From assembly GCA_021014945.1 (NCBI GenBank), contig MU266411.1, positions 44,673 through 108,672 of the forward strand: a DNA stretch of 64,000 bases, written 5' to 3'. The stretch comes from Leucogyrophana mollusca. Taxonomy: Eukaryota; Basidiomycota; Agaricomycetes; Boletales. Below, piece after piece: positions 42,245-51,814 of the stretch; the stretch's first letter is position 1, and the number at the start of each line of letters is the position of its first letter. The notes beneath the pieces were generated by a model. It was given only the letters and a program-made list of their open reading frames with translations. It made no database searches and was not told the DNA's origin. Position numbers and translations under genes: made by a program.

Positions 42245-43742
42245 ATGACCTCCAAGAAGGAAAACCCAATACATTCTTTGATAGCGGGGACGACAGCAGG
42301 CGCAATAGAGGCGTAAGTCAACTTTCAAGTTCTTCTCGTGCACGGACAGAGCAGTAGAAGATTTTGGGTTTGAAGGGGCTGGGGGTGGATGGTCAGGCCC
42401 AGGAGCGGATGGTGGAAGTCTCGGGCAATTTCGAGTCGGATATCGCTCAATGATTTCAGAATGGCAGATTTGTGACATACCCGACAGAATTCGTGAAGAC
42501 TCGTTCGCAGTTTGGAGGACAGGTGTGTGGCCACACAATCCATTCGCCAAACTCTTTTTAATGTCCAACTGTCTGCCTAAAGCGCGAAGCTCCACTTTCG
42601 ATCATTCGCAATACTCTGCGCGAGAAGGGCATAACAGGTCTTTACTCGGGCTGCTCAGCACTCGTCGTCGGTAACTCGGTCAAGGCGGGCGTACGCTTCG
42701 TGAGCTATGATCATTTTAAAAGCATGCTTGCGGATACAGAGGTGAGTTTTTGAGGCTGCAATTCATATTTGAAGAGTATGCTCATCTGGCGTTCTTCATA
42801 AGGGTAAAGTGAGTGCTCCTCGGAGTCTGGTTGGTAGGTGGAGAACACGGTGCCTCTGAGATCCTCGGTTTGATTCGTTATCATTGACATGAACAGCTGG
42901 CTTGGGAGCGGGCATGATGGAGGCAATCATTGCAGTGACTCCTTCAGAAACCATCAAGTGTGTATCGTGAATTGGTTCCGATTCTGAACCACTGTCGCTT
43001 CCAGTTTCACCTTCCGTACTCACACCCTGCCCCCCATAGAACCAAACTCATTGACGACGCCAAACGCCCAAATCCGCAATATCGTGGTCTTTTGCACGGC
43101 ACAGCGTCCATTGTGCGGCAGGAAGGTATACTTGGAATATACCGAGGGCTATTTCCTGTCGTATGTATCTCACCGTTAAGTTGGAACACCTTTTCGACCC
43201 TAGCCTTCCTTGAACCTGCAGATGATGCGTCAAGGCGCGAACTCAGCCGTCCGGTTCACAACATACACGACGCTAAAGCAGTTCGTCCAAGGAACTGCAC
43301 GCCCTGGACAGCAGCTCCCTAGCGGAATCACTTTTGGTATCGGTGCGATCGCAGGTCTGGTGACGGTTTACTTGACGCAACCCTTAGAGTACGTATTCTC
43401 CCTTCTCTACCCGAACATCGTGGTACAGCCGGGCTAAACTTCTGTTCTCAAAGTGTAATCAAAACACGGATGCAATCTCTTTCTGCGCGACAACACTATC
43501 GGAACTCGTTCCACTGCGGGTATCGGATCCTGACTGAGGAAGGACTGCTGAGGTTTTGGACTGGTACGACGCCACGGCTGGCAAGGTTGATCGTACGTCG
43601 TCGATTTCTTATGATGATCCTGTATGACCTTTATCTGACTACTCTCACTTATCAGATGAGCGGTGGAATAGTTTTCACCGTCTATGAGAATATCATAAGC
43701 GTCATAGGGGGACGCGATAACAGTGAAACCAAGAAGAGGTAG
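42245..43742 (+). CDS. CTP1: Mitochondrial tricarboxylate (citrate) carrier
   Basis: Nine exons, 42245-42312, 42468-42522, 42583-42741, 42803-42833, 42897-42957, 43040-43160, 43222-43388, 43454-43592, 43656-43742, sum to 295 aa. Three carrier repeats are visible, each with its Px(D/E)xx(K/R)x(K/R) signature: YPTEFVKTRSQ, TPSETIKTKL and QPLDVIKTRMQ. FDDAKRPN-like LIDDAKRPNPQYRG and MMRQGANSAVRFTTY are typical of citrate carriers (SLC25A1). The protein exchanges matrix citrate for malate or other citrate across the inner membrane, feeding cytosolic acetyl-CoA. The first intron (155 nt) is longer than the rest. Confidence 0.93.
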
Positions 43743-43976
43743 TGTCATGGCGTGATCTTGGACATGCAACCATGACGCACAGAATATCTACTCTGTGTAT
43801 CTGCGGTAGCTGTTATGCACAACTCTGTTATAAGGTTTCGTGGAATGTCCTGATTGTGCTTGGTACAGGGTTCATTGACGATCGATGATCTGCCGATATA
43901 TCGAGACTATCCGTAAAAGTACATGGAGGAACACACTACTCTGGTTCACCTCCCGTGCCCACTTGGTGGAGTAACC

Positions 43977-44594
43977 TCACTTCCTACCTTCTTGCCCCTC
44001 CAATTCAATCAAAATCCTGGCTAACTTTGTCATCTCATCCCACTGCCTCTTCTCCATCTCATCCACTCCGTTGCCGGTTTCATTTGCCCGCTTCACATCA
44101 TCCACAAACTTAATCGCGGCCTGTTGGACTTTGGCTTTGGAAGCGCCGGGAAGATAGATCTCGCTCATGTGCGAATGGTAAAGGCGCCCATACCAGTATC
44201 TGGAGAGAGAACCGCGATGCCGTGATAAATGGAGAAATCATACTCACTGACAACTTACTGAGAGTTCCAATAATCTGGCTCTCGCCTATGCACAATGGCG
44301 TGAAGGTTGTCAGAGTAAGGGTTCCCCTCCTGTGTCTGGGCGAGATTATGACATCCGTCGAAGTCGTCATTCAATAGATGGAGAACTACGAAGTCATCAA
44401 GTGATCGGCGTCATGTTATCGATGTAAGTACACAAAGTTGGCTTACCCGCTTTAACATTGATGCCAGCCCTGAGCGCATTGATTTGCGCAGACAGGTCAG
44501 GACGCCAAACGCGCTCAGCCGTCAGAGGAGGCAGGGGCGTTCGTGCGAAGAGCGTGGTGACTACGGGAGATGATGTGATCGACTTTGCTGACAT
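43977..44594 (-). CDS. Conserved fungal protein of unknown function
   Basis: Exons 44447-44594, 44259-44385 and 43977-44199 give 165 aa. The middle reads LLNDDFDGCHNLAQTQEGNPYSDNLHAIVHRREPDYWNS and YWYGRL, a motif-rich block that I associate with a widespread but uncharacterised fungal protein. The C-terminal half is a charged helix (KVQQAAIKFVDDVKRANE ... LARILIELEG). No signal peptide or membrane segment. It shares a 283-base divergent promoter with uroporphyrinogen-III synthase. Confidence 0.75.
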
Positions 44595-44877
44595 GTTGTC
44601 GGTTTCGAAGGAGACTTAGACGACTTGGGAAATGATGAAGGTGGGAGAGTGAAGGCAAGGTGTAATTCTGGGAAACATTTATGGACGATTTATCACCCGG
44701 AACGCCATGAATGATTATAATCGCAGTCAAATGACTGCTGATATTTCCAGCTTGCAAGTAGAGGTTCAACGCCGCGGAGATTCAAACAAATGCCGCCGGC
44801 GCTTGCTGATTCAGGTTGTTCCCTCTTGTTCAGTGACTTCAGACTACAACGAATGCTAAATAGTAAACGTGACCGCG
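44595..44877. promoter_or_regulatory. Divergent promoter of the unknown protein and HEM4
   Basis: Start codons on opposite strands are 283 bases apart, so the two genes must share this region. No TATA box was seen. Confidence 0.55.
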
Positions 44878-45868
44878 ATGTCCAATGTTCTTTTGCTCAG
44901 AGCTCCCTCGCAAGGCAGTTCGGACCACTATGAATCATCACTCAGATCTCGAGGGTACAATCCGCTTTCAGTCTCGGTCCTCGAAACGGTTATCGTTCAG
45001 CTTGCGGAGTTGGCACGTAGAATCCGTATCGGACCAAAGGAACAGGCCTATGCGGGGGTCATTGTCACAAGTAAACGAGCAGTAGAAGCTTGGAGCAGTG
45101 CCATTCAAGAAATTCTATCGACCTCGCAAGAACAAGACTTAGGTCTGTCTCTGGTACTCTGGGCCAGTTCATCATACCGAGCACCTTATTGTAGTGGATT
45201 GGGCGTCTGTTCCATTCTATGTCGTTGGAGAGACCACTGCTTCTGCACTTCACGATATTCGGACCACGTACGATTCACCTTGGGCTCCCAAAGACATTCG
45301 TGGCGGCGCTGAGTCAGGAACGGCGGAGAGTCTCGCGCGCTTCATCATACGCGACCTCGATCCCCCCATTGGCAATGGACAACATAATCGTCTGTTCTAT
45401 CTTACAGGCGACAAGAATCGCGACACTCTTCCATCCCTCCTCGAGCAAGGAGGCATAGACCTGGAACCATTGCAAGTCTATGCAACGCGGGGCTCGTCTC
45501 GATTCGCAAAAGACTTGGCAGATGTCCTGCATCCGACACCTGTGGGTAAGACATCGTCGTATCTACATCCTTGAGCTAATGGTCGACAGCAGCTCTGTTC
45601 AGACTCGCAAGAGGCGTGGGGATGGATAGTTTTCTTTGCACCTTCCGCGGCTGAGTTTGTGACCCCCACCTTGCGCTCTTCTTTCATCCTTCCGATGGCG
45701 GCAGAATCGCCCCCAATACGCCCGACTCCAAATGTCAAAATCGCTGCGATTGGGCCGACGACAGCCGCATTTCTTCGAGAAACTCTGTCCTTTGCTGTCG
45801 CAGTTGTTGCATCAAAACCAAACGCCGAGGATCTGGCCAGTGCTATCATGCGTCATGGGGAAGAATAA
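44878..45868 (+). CDS. HEM4: Uroporphyrinogen-III synthase
   Basis: Exons 44878-45142, 45195-45541 and 45590-45868 give 296 aa. The enzyme closes and isomerises hydroxymethylbilane to uroporphyrinogen III in the cytosol, the fourth step of heme synthesis. Evidence is the two-lobed pattern: VLLLRAP at the N-terminus, VIVTSKRAVEAW, VPFYVVGETTASAL, RLFYLTGDKNRDTLPSLL and the C-terminal IVFFAPSAAEFV and KIAAIGPTTAAFLRE. The last acceptor is a CAGCAG tandem (45587-45592), so exon 3 may start at 45590 or 45593, adding or dropping one Gln. The usable donor before it is GTGGGT at 45542; the stronger-looking GTAAG four bases later breaks the frame. Confidence 0.9.
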
Positions 45869-46356
45869 AGGAGACTTTGCAGAATGCTACATCTGAAGTA
45901 AAATTGTAGGAACGGCTCTTGTGGTGTGACACTATTGGGCATTGCGACATCCCGCCCACAGCTCCCTTCCTACTTGGTGTAACACGGGGTATGGCAGTGA
46001 ACAAATATAAGTTATAGCCGCGTAGCTCAACACAAATCTTGGCATTACCTTGTGATCCTGGTCACCTTCCTTATACGGTTGATAGCTTGGCTTCGCCGTT
46101 TTTCTAACCTTCCCCTCGCCCTTCACGTTTATCACCAACTTCGAATTCTAGGGTCGGAAGATGACTGGTTTCCACACCGACAAATTTCTGCTTACCCGAC
46201 ATGCACGCCACCAGACCAACCTCTTTTGCTTCTCCAACTCCACCACACTCCTTTACAGTCACGTTCTTTACCTTCTTCACCCCAAGCTCCCAGTCGCAGC
46301 CAAGCATCTAGTTGGGCTTTTAATCGTTGACGAGCTCTAGTCAGCTTCATTGCTCG
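45869..46356. other. Intergenic, promoter of the KRE6/SKN1-like gene
   Basis: C/T-rich sequence before the next start codon. No coding frame supported. Confidence 0.5.
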
Positions 46357-49182
46357 ATGAACTCCCCATTGATGAGGCAGGAGTACGGCGCGTCGTCTTC
46401 GACCGCGAACCTCTTACCACCTAGTGCACAACAAGGTCGATCGAGGTCTTCGTCTACGGCCAGTGAGTACGGAATCGCACAGTACAGCAGGTCACCGAGC
46501 CCTTCTCCTTATGCGGTAAGTCGGCAGCTTATTGGCTGTTCCGCTCTGCTCATGCGTTTGACCAGAATTCGCTCTCGGACAAGGTAAGTGATGCGGCAGG
46601 CCAATTAAAATGAGTGATTCAAGTATCTCTCAGTACTCCTTGAAACCCAACCCTGCAGATTGGGGTGCGTGTGCTCTGACTGTAGGCACTCCTGAGCCGG
46701 ATGATTACCTGCACAATCCCGACCCCAAGCGTGACGTCAAGAACGACAAGGGAGGCCATATCTTCACTTCACGGGGGATTGCCAATCTAGGGTGTCTCTT
46801 CATACTCTGTGCGAGCTGCGTTATGTTGTTGTGAGTATTATAAATGATTCTGTCTACTCATGCTAATGCCAATCTTTGTAGTCTCGGTGGGTTTTACTAC
46901 GCCTTCTTCTCTCAAGGCTGTTTCGCGTCCTGATGAGTTTCGTGGAAGTGTTTCCACTTATGAGTCACTTCCTCCGGAAGAAACCAACGACACAAGGCGG
47001 TTTCAATCTCGGTGGGATCAACGCGACTGGCCAAATTCCTGCCATCCCAGGCAACTGGGGCCTCATCGATATGGACACCCCGAAAGATGCCTACACCAAG
47101 GTCTCCTACGTGGATCCTAACGATGAGTGGGACCTTGTGTTCTCGGATGAGTTTGAGACGGACGGACGGACGTTCTATGCCGGTGACGATCCATATTGGG
47201 AAGCCGTGAATCTGCATTACTGGGGAACGGTCAGTGGAGTACGGATCCGTCGTGGTGCAATGCTGATCTGCGATGCATAGAATGATTTGGAGTGGTACGA
47301 CCCTGCTTCGGTGACGACTGGTGGTGGGGCCTTGCGGCTGTCACTCAATAAAGTCAATCCAGCGCACAACCATAACTTGTCATATCAGTCCGGAATGGTA
47401 AGCAAGCACCTCGGTCATCCCGATAGCCAGTCTCACTATCTTCTCAGGTTCAGACATGGTAGCGAGTCGTGCCTTGTTGAGGATTGATTGAGTAGCTGAT
47501 TGAACTCTACAGGAACAAATTCTGCTTTACGGGAGGATTGATCGAAGGTAACGCGTGTTTTCTTCCAGCTCGGTCGAGAGTTAGAACCTGAGACACATCA
47601 CAACAGCTGCTGTCACGCTTCCTGGGTCTAACAATGTTCAGTGAGTAATCTTCCTACATCTCAGCGGTCAGCATGTCTGAATGCTTCGATATCTAGTGGC
47701 CTTTGGCCAGCCATGTAAGTGACACCCTTTGTTGGACCCCTTGCTAGCTAATGAGTGAATAAAGCTGGACTATGGGAAACCTAGGTAAGCGTGCTCCTTG
47801 TCGTAGAACTAAAGGGGGGGTCTCAATTTTGAGTTTAGGTCGCGCAGGATATGGTGCAAGTCTGGAGGGCATGGTAGGTTCTCAATCTGTGTCCGCCGTT
47901 GCCTTCCTTACAGTGTCTCTATACAGTGGCCGTACTCCTACGACAGCTGCGATGTCGGCACTTTGCCAAATCAGACCTATCCGGGTACCTCGAAGCCCGC
48001 TGCTGCGCTCGTGAATGGCGACCCTTCGCACGACAATGTACTAGTGCGTTTATTTTCTCCATCTACGCCCGCAGCAGAGGATGCGATGGCTTACAACGCC
48101 ATTAGTCCTTTCTACCAGGCCAGCGTCTTTCGGCGTGTACTTGTCCAGGAGAGTCGCACCCTGGCCCCATGCGCAGTGACGGGAGTTACGTTGGCCGTGC
48201 GGCGCCTGAGATTGATATCTTTGAGGCTACCGTCGATGGCACCACCGGAAAAGTTTGCATCCTTTGCACCTTCTTTTGCTGGTTTCACTGATTGCTGGGC
48301 TATAAAGGTCTCGCAGTCTGCGCAATGGGCACCGTTTAACGTATGTGCAGTCACTGGGCTGATTGGCACGGCTTTAACAATATTCCACCAGGCTGCATAC
48401 CAATGGCTCAACACTACTGATAATATGAAAATATACGATCCTGCCACAACAGAGCTGAACTCTTACCATGGAGGTATGTGGTATGATAATTGTACCAGCG
48501 ATACTTAGGCAGCGTAATCGCAGGCGCATATCAGCAAACCACAAGTGGCCTTTCTGTGACAGATCAATCTTGTTACCAGCTCGATCAGGCTTGCTACAGC
48601 GTCTATGGTTTCCAGTATGTACCAGGGTGAGTACAAGGCTTTGCCGCATTGTCTTGCCTCCGGCTCACTTGCTTCACAGGTTCGATGACGCCTACATCAC
48701 TTGGATCACTGCTGGAAAGCCTGTGTTTACCGTATTCTCCGCTGGAATGGGACCTGATCCCCTGACCGAAATTAGTGGTCGACCAGTACCTGAAGAACCG
48801 ATGGTGTGCGATATTTTACCATCGTCTTTCACATACTGAAAACAGCTCTCGTCTTGCCTTAAGTACATCATTGCCAATCTTGGCTTCTCCGAGAATTTTG
48901 GCACCATCGACTTCGATGATATCCAGTTCCCGGCGGTCATGCTCGTGGACTACATCAGAGTGTACCAACCCAAGAACGCCCACAACATTGGATGCGATCC
49001 CCCGAACTTCCCTACAGCAGCTTATATTGATACGTAGGGCCTTTTTCGTTCTTTGCCAATACCCCAGTGCTCATTCATCCCTCAGATACCGTGAAGCATA
49101 CACTAATAACAACTTAACGGGCTGGGCTTTCCCTAACTATAACCAGACAGTTCCGAAGAACCGACTTAACGGTGGATGTTGA
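46357..49182 (+). CDS. KRE6/SKN1 family GH16 protein (beta-1,6-glucan synthesis)
   Basis: I place 20 exons: 46357-46515, 46566-46583, 46634-46830, 46882-46886, 46949-47229, 47281-47397, 47448-47458, 47513-47547, 47607-47640, 47697-47714, 47765-47784, 47839-47873, 47927-48037, 48106-48252, 48308-48340, 48392-48473, 48524-48626, 48680-48803, 48864-49033, 49086-49182, summing to 598 aa. A Ser-rich cytosolic N-terminus (1-95) and one membrane segment (about 105-130) mark a type II protein. The lumenal GH16 domain has WDLVFSDEFE, a split GLWPAIWTMGN, LPGQRLSACTCPGE and the catalytic-type EIDIFEA. Kre6 and Skn1 are ER/Golgi proteins needed for beta-1,6-glucan, a cell-wall linker. Exons 4 and 7 are 5 and 11 nt long. 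Confidence 0.9.
46882..46886 (+). other. Candidate 5-nt micro-exon in the KRE6-like gene
   Basis: TTTGTAG|TCTCG|GTGGGT. Including it gives introns of 51 and 62 nt and a membrane segment reading MLFLVFPLMSHF, the same length as the LFAGYP type segment I expect in the family. Leaving it out needs a 107-nt intron with acceptor GATGAG and adds two residues. Confidence 0.6.
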
Positions 49183-49578
49183 AGATTTTGGTCCCCCTTT
49201 TCACGTTTGACTTTCGTGCTGGGACTTTGCGCATTTTAAATATTGGATATATAGCCATTTTGTTCCCGTCAGTTAGAACACTTGCATATTTACCATACCC
49301 CCCTCACACGCTGCATCTTTATATCATTCACCTTGCATATTCATTCACCTTGCAACATTTGCCTTGCGTTATGATTACAGTAAACCGCAATAGTTGATTT
49401 TCGTCACATGACTGATTGCGCGACGCGTTGCTCTAAGTTCCGAAATTGTCAGCCGCCGCTTCCTTTCTCCGAACCCCAGACACTTTCCGAGCGTACAATC
49501 TATCATATCCATTCCTACTTTATTCTCAGCGTACAAGTACTACCGAGTCACTCTTTTTTTGAACGGAGCCCTCTCATC
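49183..49578. other. Promoter and 5' leader of the next gene
   Basis: The reading frame of the next gene is open back to an ATG at 49408, but 49408-49578 is pyrimidine-rich and reads like a 5' leader. Confidence 0.45.
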
Positions 49579-51306
49579 ATGCCAGCTAGCTTTAGGCCCC
49601 AGGTCAATCGTCGCGTTTCTGGTTCGAAGCCCTACGACAGGTGTTCCCCGAGCATCGACCCTACCAGCCCAGCTCTCTCAGACTACCAAGAAAGCGTCAT
49701 TTCCCCTCTTCTCCCATCCGCAGGCCCGATCGATAAACCTGGCTTCCCGACATATGCTGGTTACAAGCGTATCGAAGCTGCTTATTTGGCTTGCCTCTCG
49801 CCACGCAAACGAGACAAAGCGCTCATATCCCAAGTTATGTTCGACAAAATCTGGGACGTACTACATCTCCCGGACGATTGTACTATCGAAACCCCTCAGT
49901 TCCGGTTCTGGGTGCGCAAGATGTTCACTCTGACTCGCCAGGGGCGCGAAATCGGACAGGGCGAGGACGACAGCGAATGCGATGCACCCGCGGTTGTCTT
50001 ACACGAGAACAGACCTGTCGCTGTCATGGAGCAGCTGTACGAGCTATTCTGCTATTGCCACGAGCAGGCAAAACATGGTGGCCGAGACAAAACCTGTGCT
50101 GTCATCCGCCAACATTACTCCTGGGTCCCGAAGGAACTTACAGCGCAATTCGTGAAGGCGTGCCCGACATGTACTGTCAAACGGAGCGGAAACTCGGATT
50201 TCGTCGCGATTGTTCGAGAGCATGTTCATGCAAGCCGCTCGGGCGCCGATGGACAAAATGGAGAAGAAACTAACCGCGTATTTCCTCAAGGATGGGCTAA
50301 TGATCAAGAGGATTGGTCTCCGAGCGGCGGGCCACTCGATATCTCGTCTGACGCCATGTCTTCTGAGTCGGCTTCGTCAGCGGCCTCCGATAAGAGCTCC
50401 GCCGGCTTCGGAAATCCGACGCTTGAGGATATCTCATTGCTACAAGGTTTGCCTTGCGGATGGAACTATTTTCCCCCGCAGCCCGTTCCTCCGAATTACA
50501 TCGGCCCGACGCAAATCGGTTTCAATCCAAAGCCCCTATTTCCCATCCTGACCTATCCCCACTCTTTCGGCTGTGACACGGATCCGGTCGTCGGCCCAAA
50601 TCCGGGCCCAGTGAAACACGGCAATAGCAGCGTGAACTTACCTCCTCTGATGTACGCCCTGAAAGACAATTCTATGGACAATGACTTCGAGCTGAGTTGG
50701 CCAAGATGCGAAGGCGACTGTCTACCTCCTGCTCTTCAGCAACTACGAATATCGAGTCCAGTGCAGGCACAGGCTCCTTACGTCCCGCAGATAGATCCGG
50801 CACTGCTTGCCTTGGATACAAGGCGCGCCGACGCCCCGCGACTCGCATCAGAACCAGATACCTCAGCTTGTGGATCCAGGCTCCATGTCAAGGAGGCTCT
50901 CAGGAATACTCTTCCTTCCAGCAAGTCAACCAGCGTCGAGGTTTCCTTACCGACCCCGACGAAGCTTAAGCGCCGCCTGACCAATGGCGCCCACTCGACT
51001 TCACTGAAACTAAGCCCTTCCGTCACAGAAGAGGAAGAAATTCTGACCCGATACCTCGCCCCCGAGATATTGCACGCAAGGTCCTGTTCGACGACAAGCA
51101 GCGCTGGCTCGGACTTTTCAGACCTCTCGGCGTTCTCATCTGGCCGTTCCCCCACATCTCCATCGGAGTTGACCCCTTTCACTACTGCGTTACCATCACC
51201 AACTGAAGAGATGAACAGCGTGCACATGCACATGGACGAGAAAAAAGGATCGGCGGGCAGTGTCGCGAGCGTTGCATGCAGCAAAGGAGTTGGTAAAGGA
51301 GTCTGA
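49579..51306 (+). CDS. Protein with integrase-type zinc-binding domain
   Basis: An intronless frame of 575 aa from ATG 49579 (or 632 aa from 49408). Residues about 145-200 hold an HHCC zinc finger of the retroviral/LTR integrase type: HEQAKH (H-x4-H), then some 30 residues on CPTC (C-x2-C), preceded by LYELFCYC. The upstream block (KRIEAAYLACLSPRKRDKALIS) and FRFWVRKMF resemble KRAB-A/GIN1-like host proteins that keep only the integrase finger. The rest is low complexity, Ser/Pro-rich. No catalytic DDE core, reverse transcriptase or terminal repeat is present, so it looks domesticated, perhaps DNA-binding. Convergent with the kinase gene. Confidence 0.75.
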   Translation: MPASFRPQVNRRVSGSKPYDRCSPSIDPTSPALSDYQESVISPLLPSAGPIDKPGFPTYAGYKRIEAAYLACLSPRKRDKALISQVMFDKIWDVLHLPDDCTIETPQFRFWVRKMFTLTRQGREIGQGEDDSECDAPAVVLHENRPVAVMEQLYELFCYCHEQAKHGGRDKTCAVIRQHYSWVPKELTAQFVKACPTCTVKRSGNSDFVAIVREHVHASRSGADGQNGEETNRVFPQGWANDQEDWSPSGGPLDISSDAMSSESASSAASDKSSAGFGNPTLEDISLLQGLPCGWNYFPPQPVPPNYIGPTQIGFNPKPLFPILTYPHSFGCDTDPVVGPNPGPVKHGNSSVNLPPLMYALKDNSMDNDFELSWPRCEGDCLPPALQQLRISSPVQAQAPYVPQIDPALLALDTRRADAPRLASEPDTSACGSRLHVKEALRNTLPSSKSTSVEVSLPTPTKLKRRLTNGAHSTSLKLSPSVTEEEEILTRYLAPEILHARSCSTTSSAGSDFSDLSAFSSGRSPTSPSELTPFTTALPSPTEEMNSVHMHMDEKKGSAGSVASVACSKGVGKGV

Positions 51307-51814
51307 GCATCATGACGAAGTTGAAGATTTACCCCGCATCTCGTTCACTCGCGGAAACGAACAGCTATATACAATTGGCATATCATTGTGGCATGAACTA
51401 TGTACAGAATCCATTCCTTGCGGGTAAATAAGAAGCGGTCCGGTTGACACCTATGGGTACAAGCATAAAGGTGAATGGACGTTTTGCCATATAAATGAAA
51501 AGCGCTTGTTGAAAAGGATGAGTGGGATGCAATAACAGCAGTGTATGGGACATTACGTGTGGACAGAAACCAAGGATTTATAATGACAGCGATGGACAAG
51601 TAGGTTTACGAAGAAAATGACACAAATCCCAAAGCATATGAATTATGACGACGGGCACAGAGACGAGGGTTGAAAGACCAGAGAAGGGGGGTTTGGGGCA
51701 ATTAGGGCATGGTGGCAGACTAGGATATACCGGTAACGCGCCCATGCGTGAAAGGAGACGGTGGCATAGAGAGGGAGAGGCAAAGGATTGCAAATCGATG
51801 GTGCCTGTCCATTC
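51307..51814. other. Convergent 3' region
   Basis: About 500 bases between the stop codons of two converging genes. Only short shadow frames occur. Confidence 0.5.

Noticed and set aside
38875..49182. Idea that LysM, KRE6 and other wall genes form a functional cluster
   Set aside because: They are separated by unrelated housekeeping genes (CTP1, HEM4) and lie on different strands, so proximity alone does not support it.
49408..49578. Upstream ATG start for the integrase-finger protein
   Set aside because: The extra 57 codons read as a pyrimidine-rich leader and carry no conserved block; kept only as an alternative.
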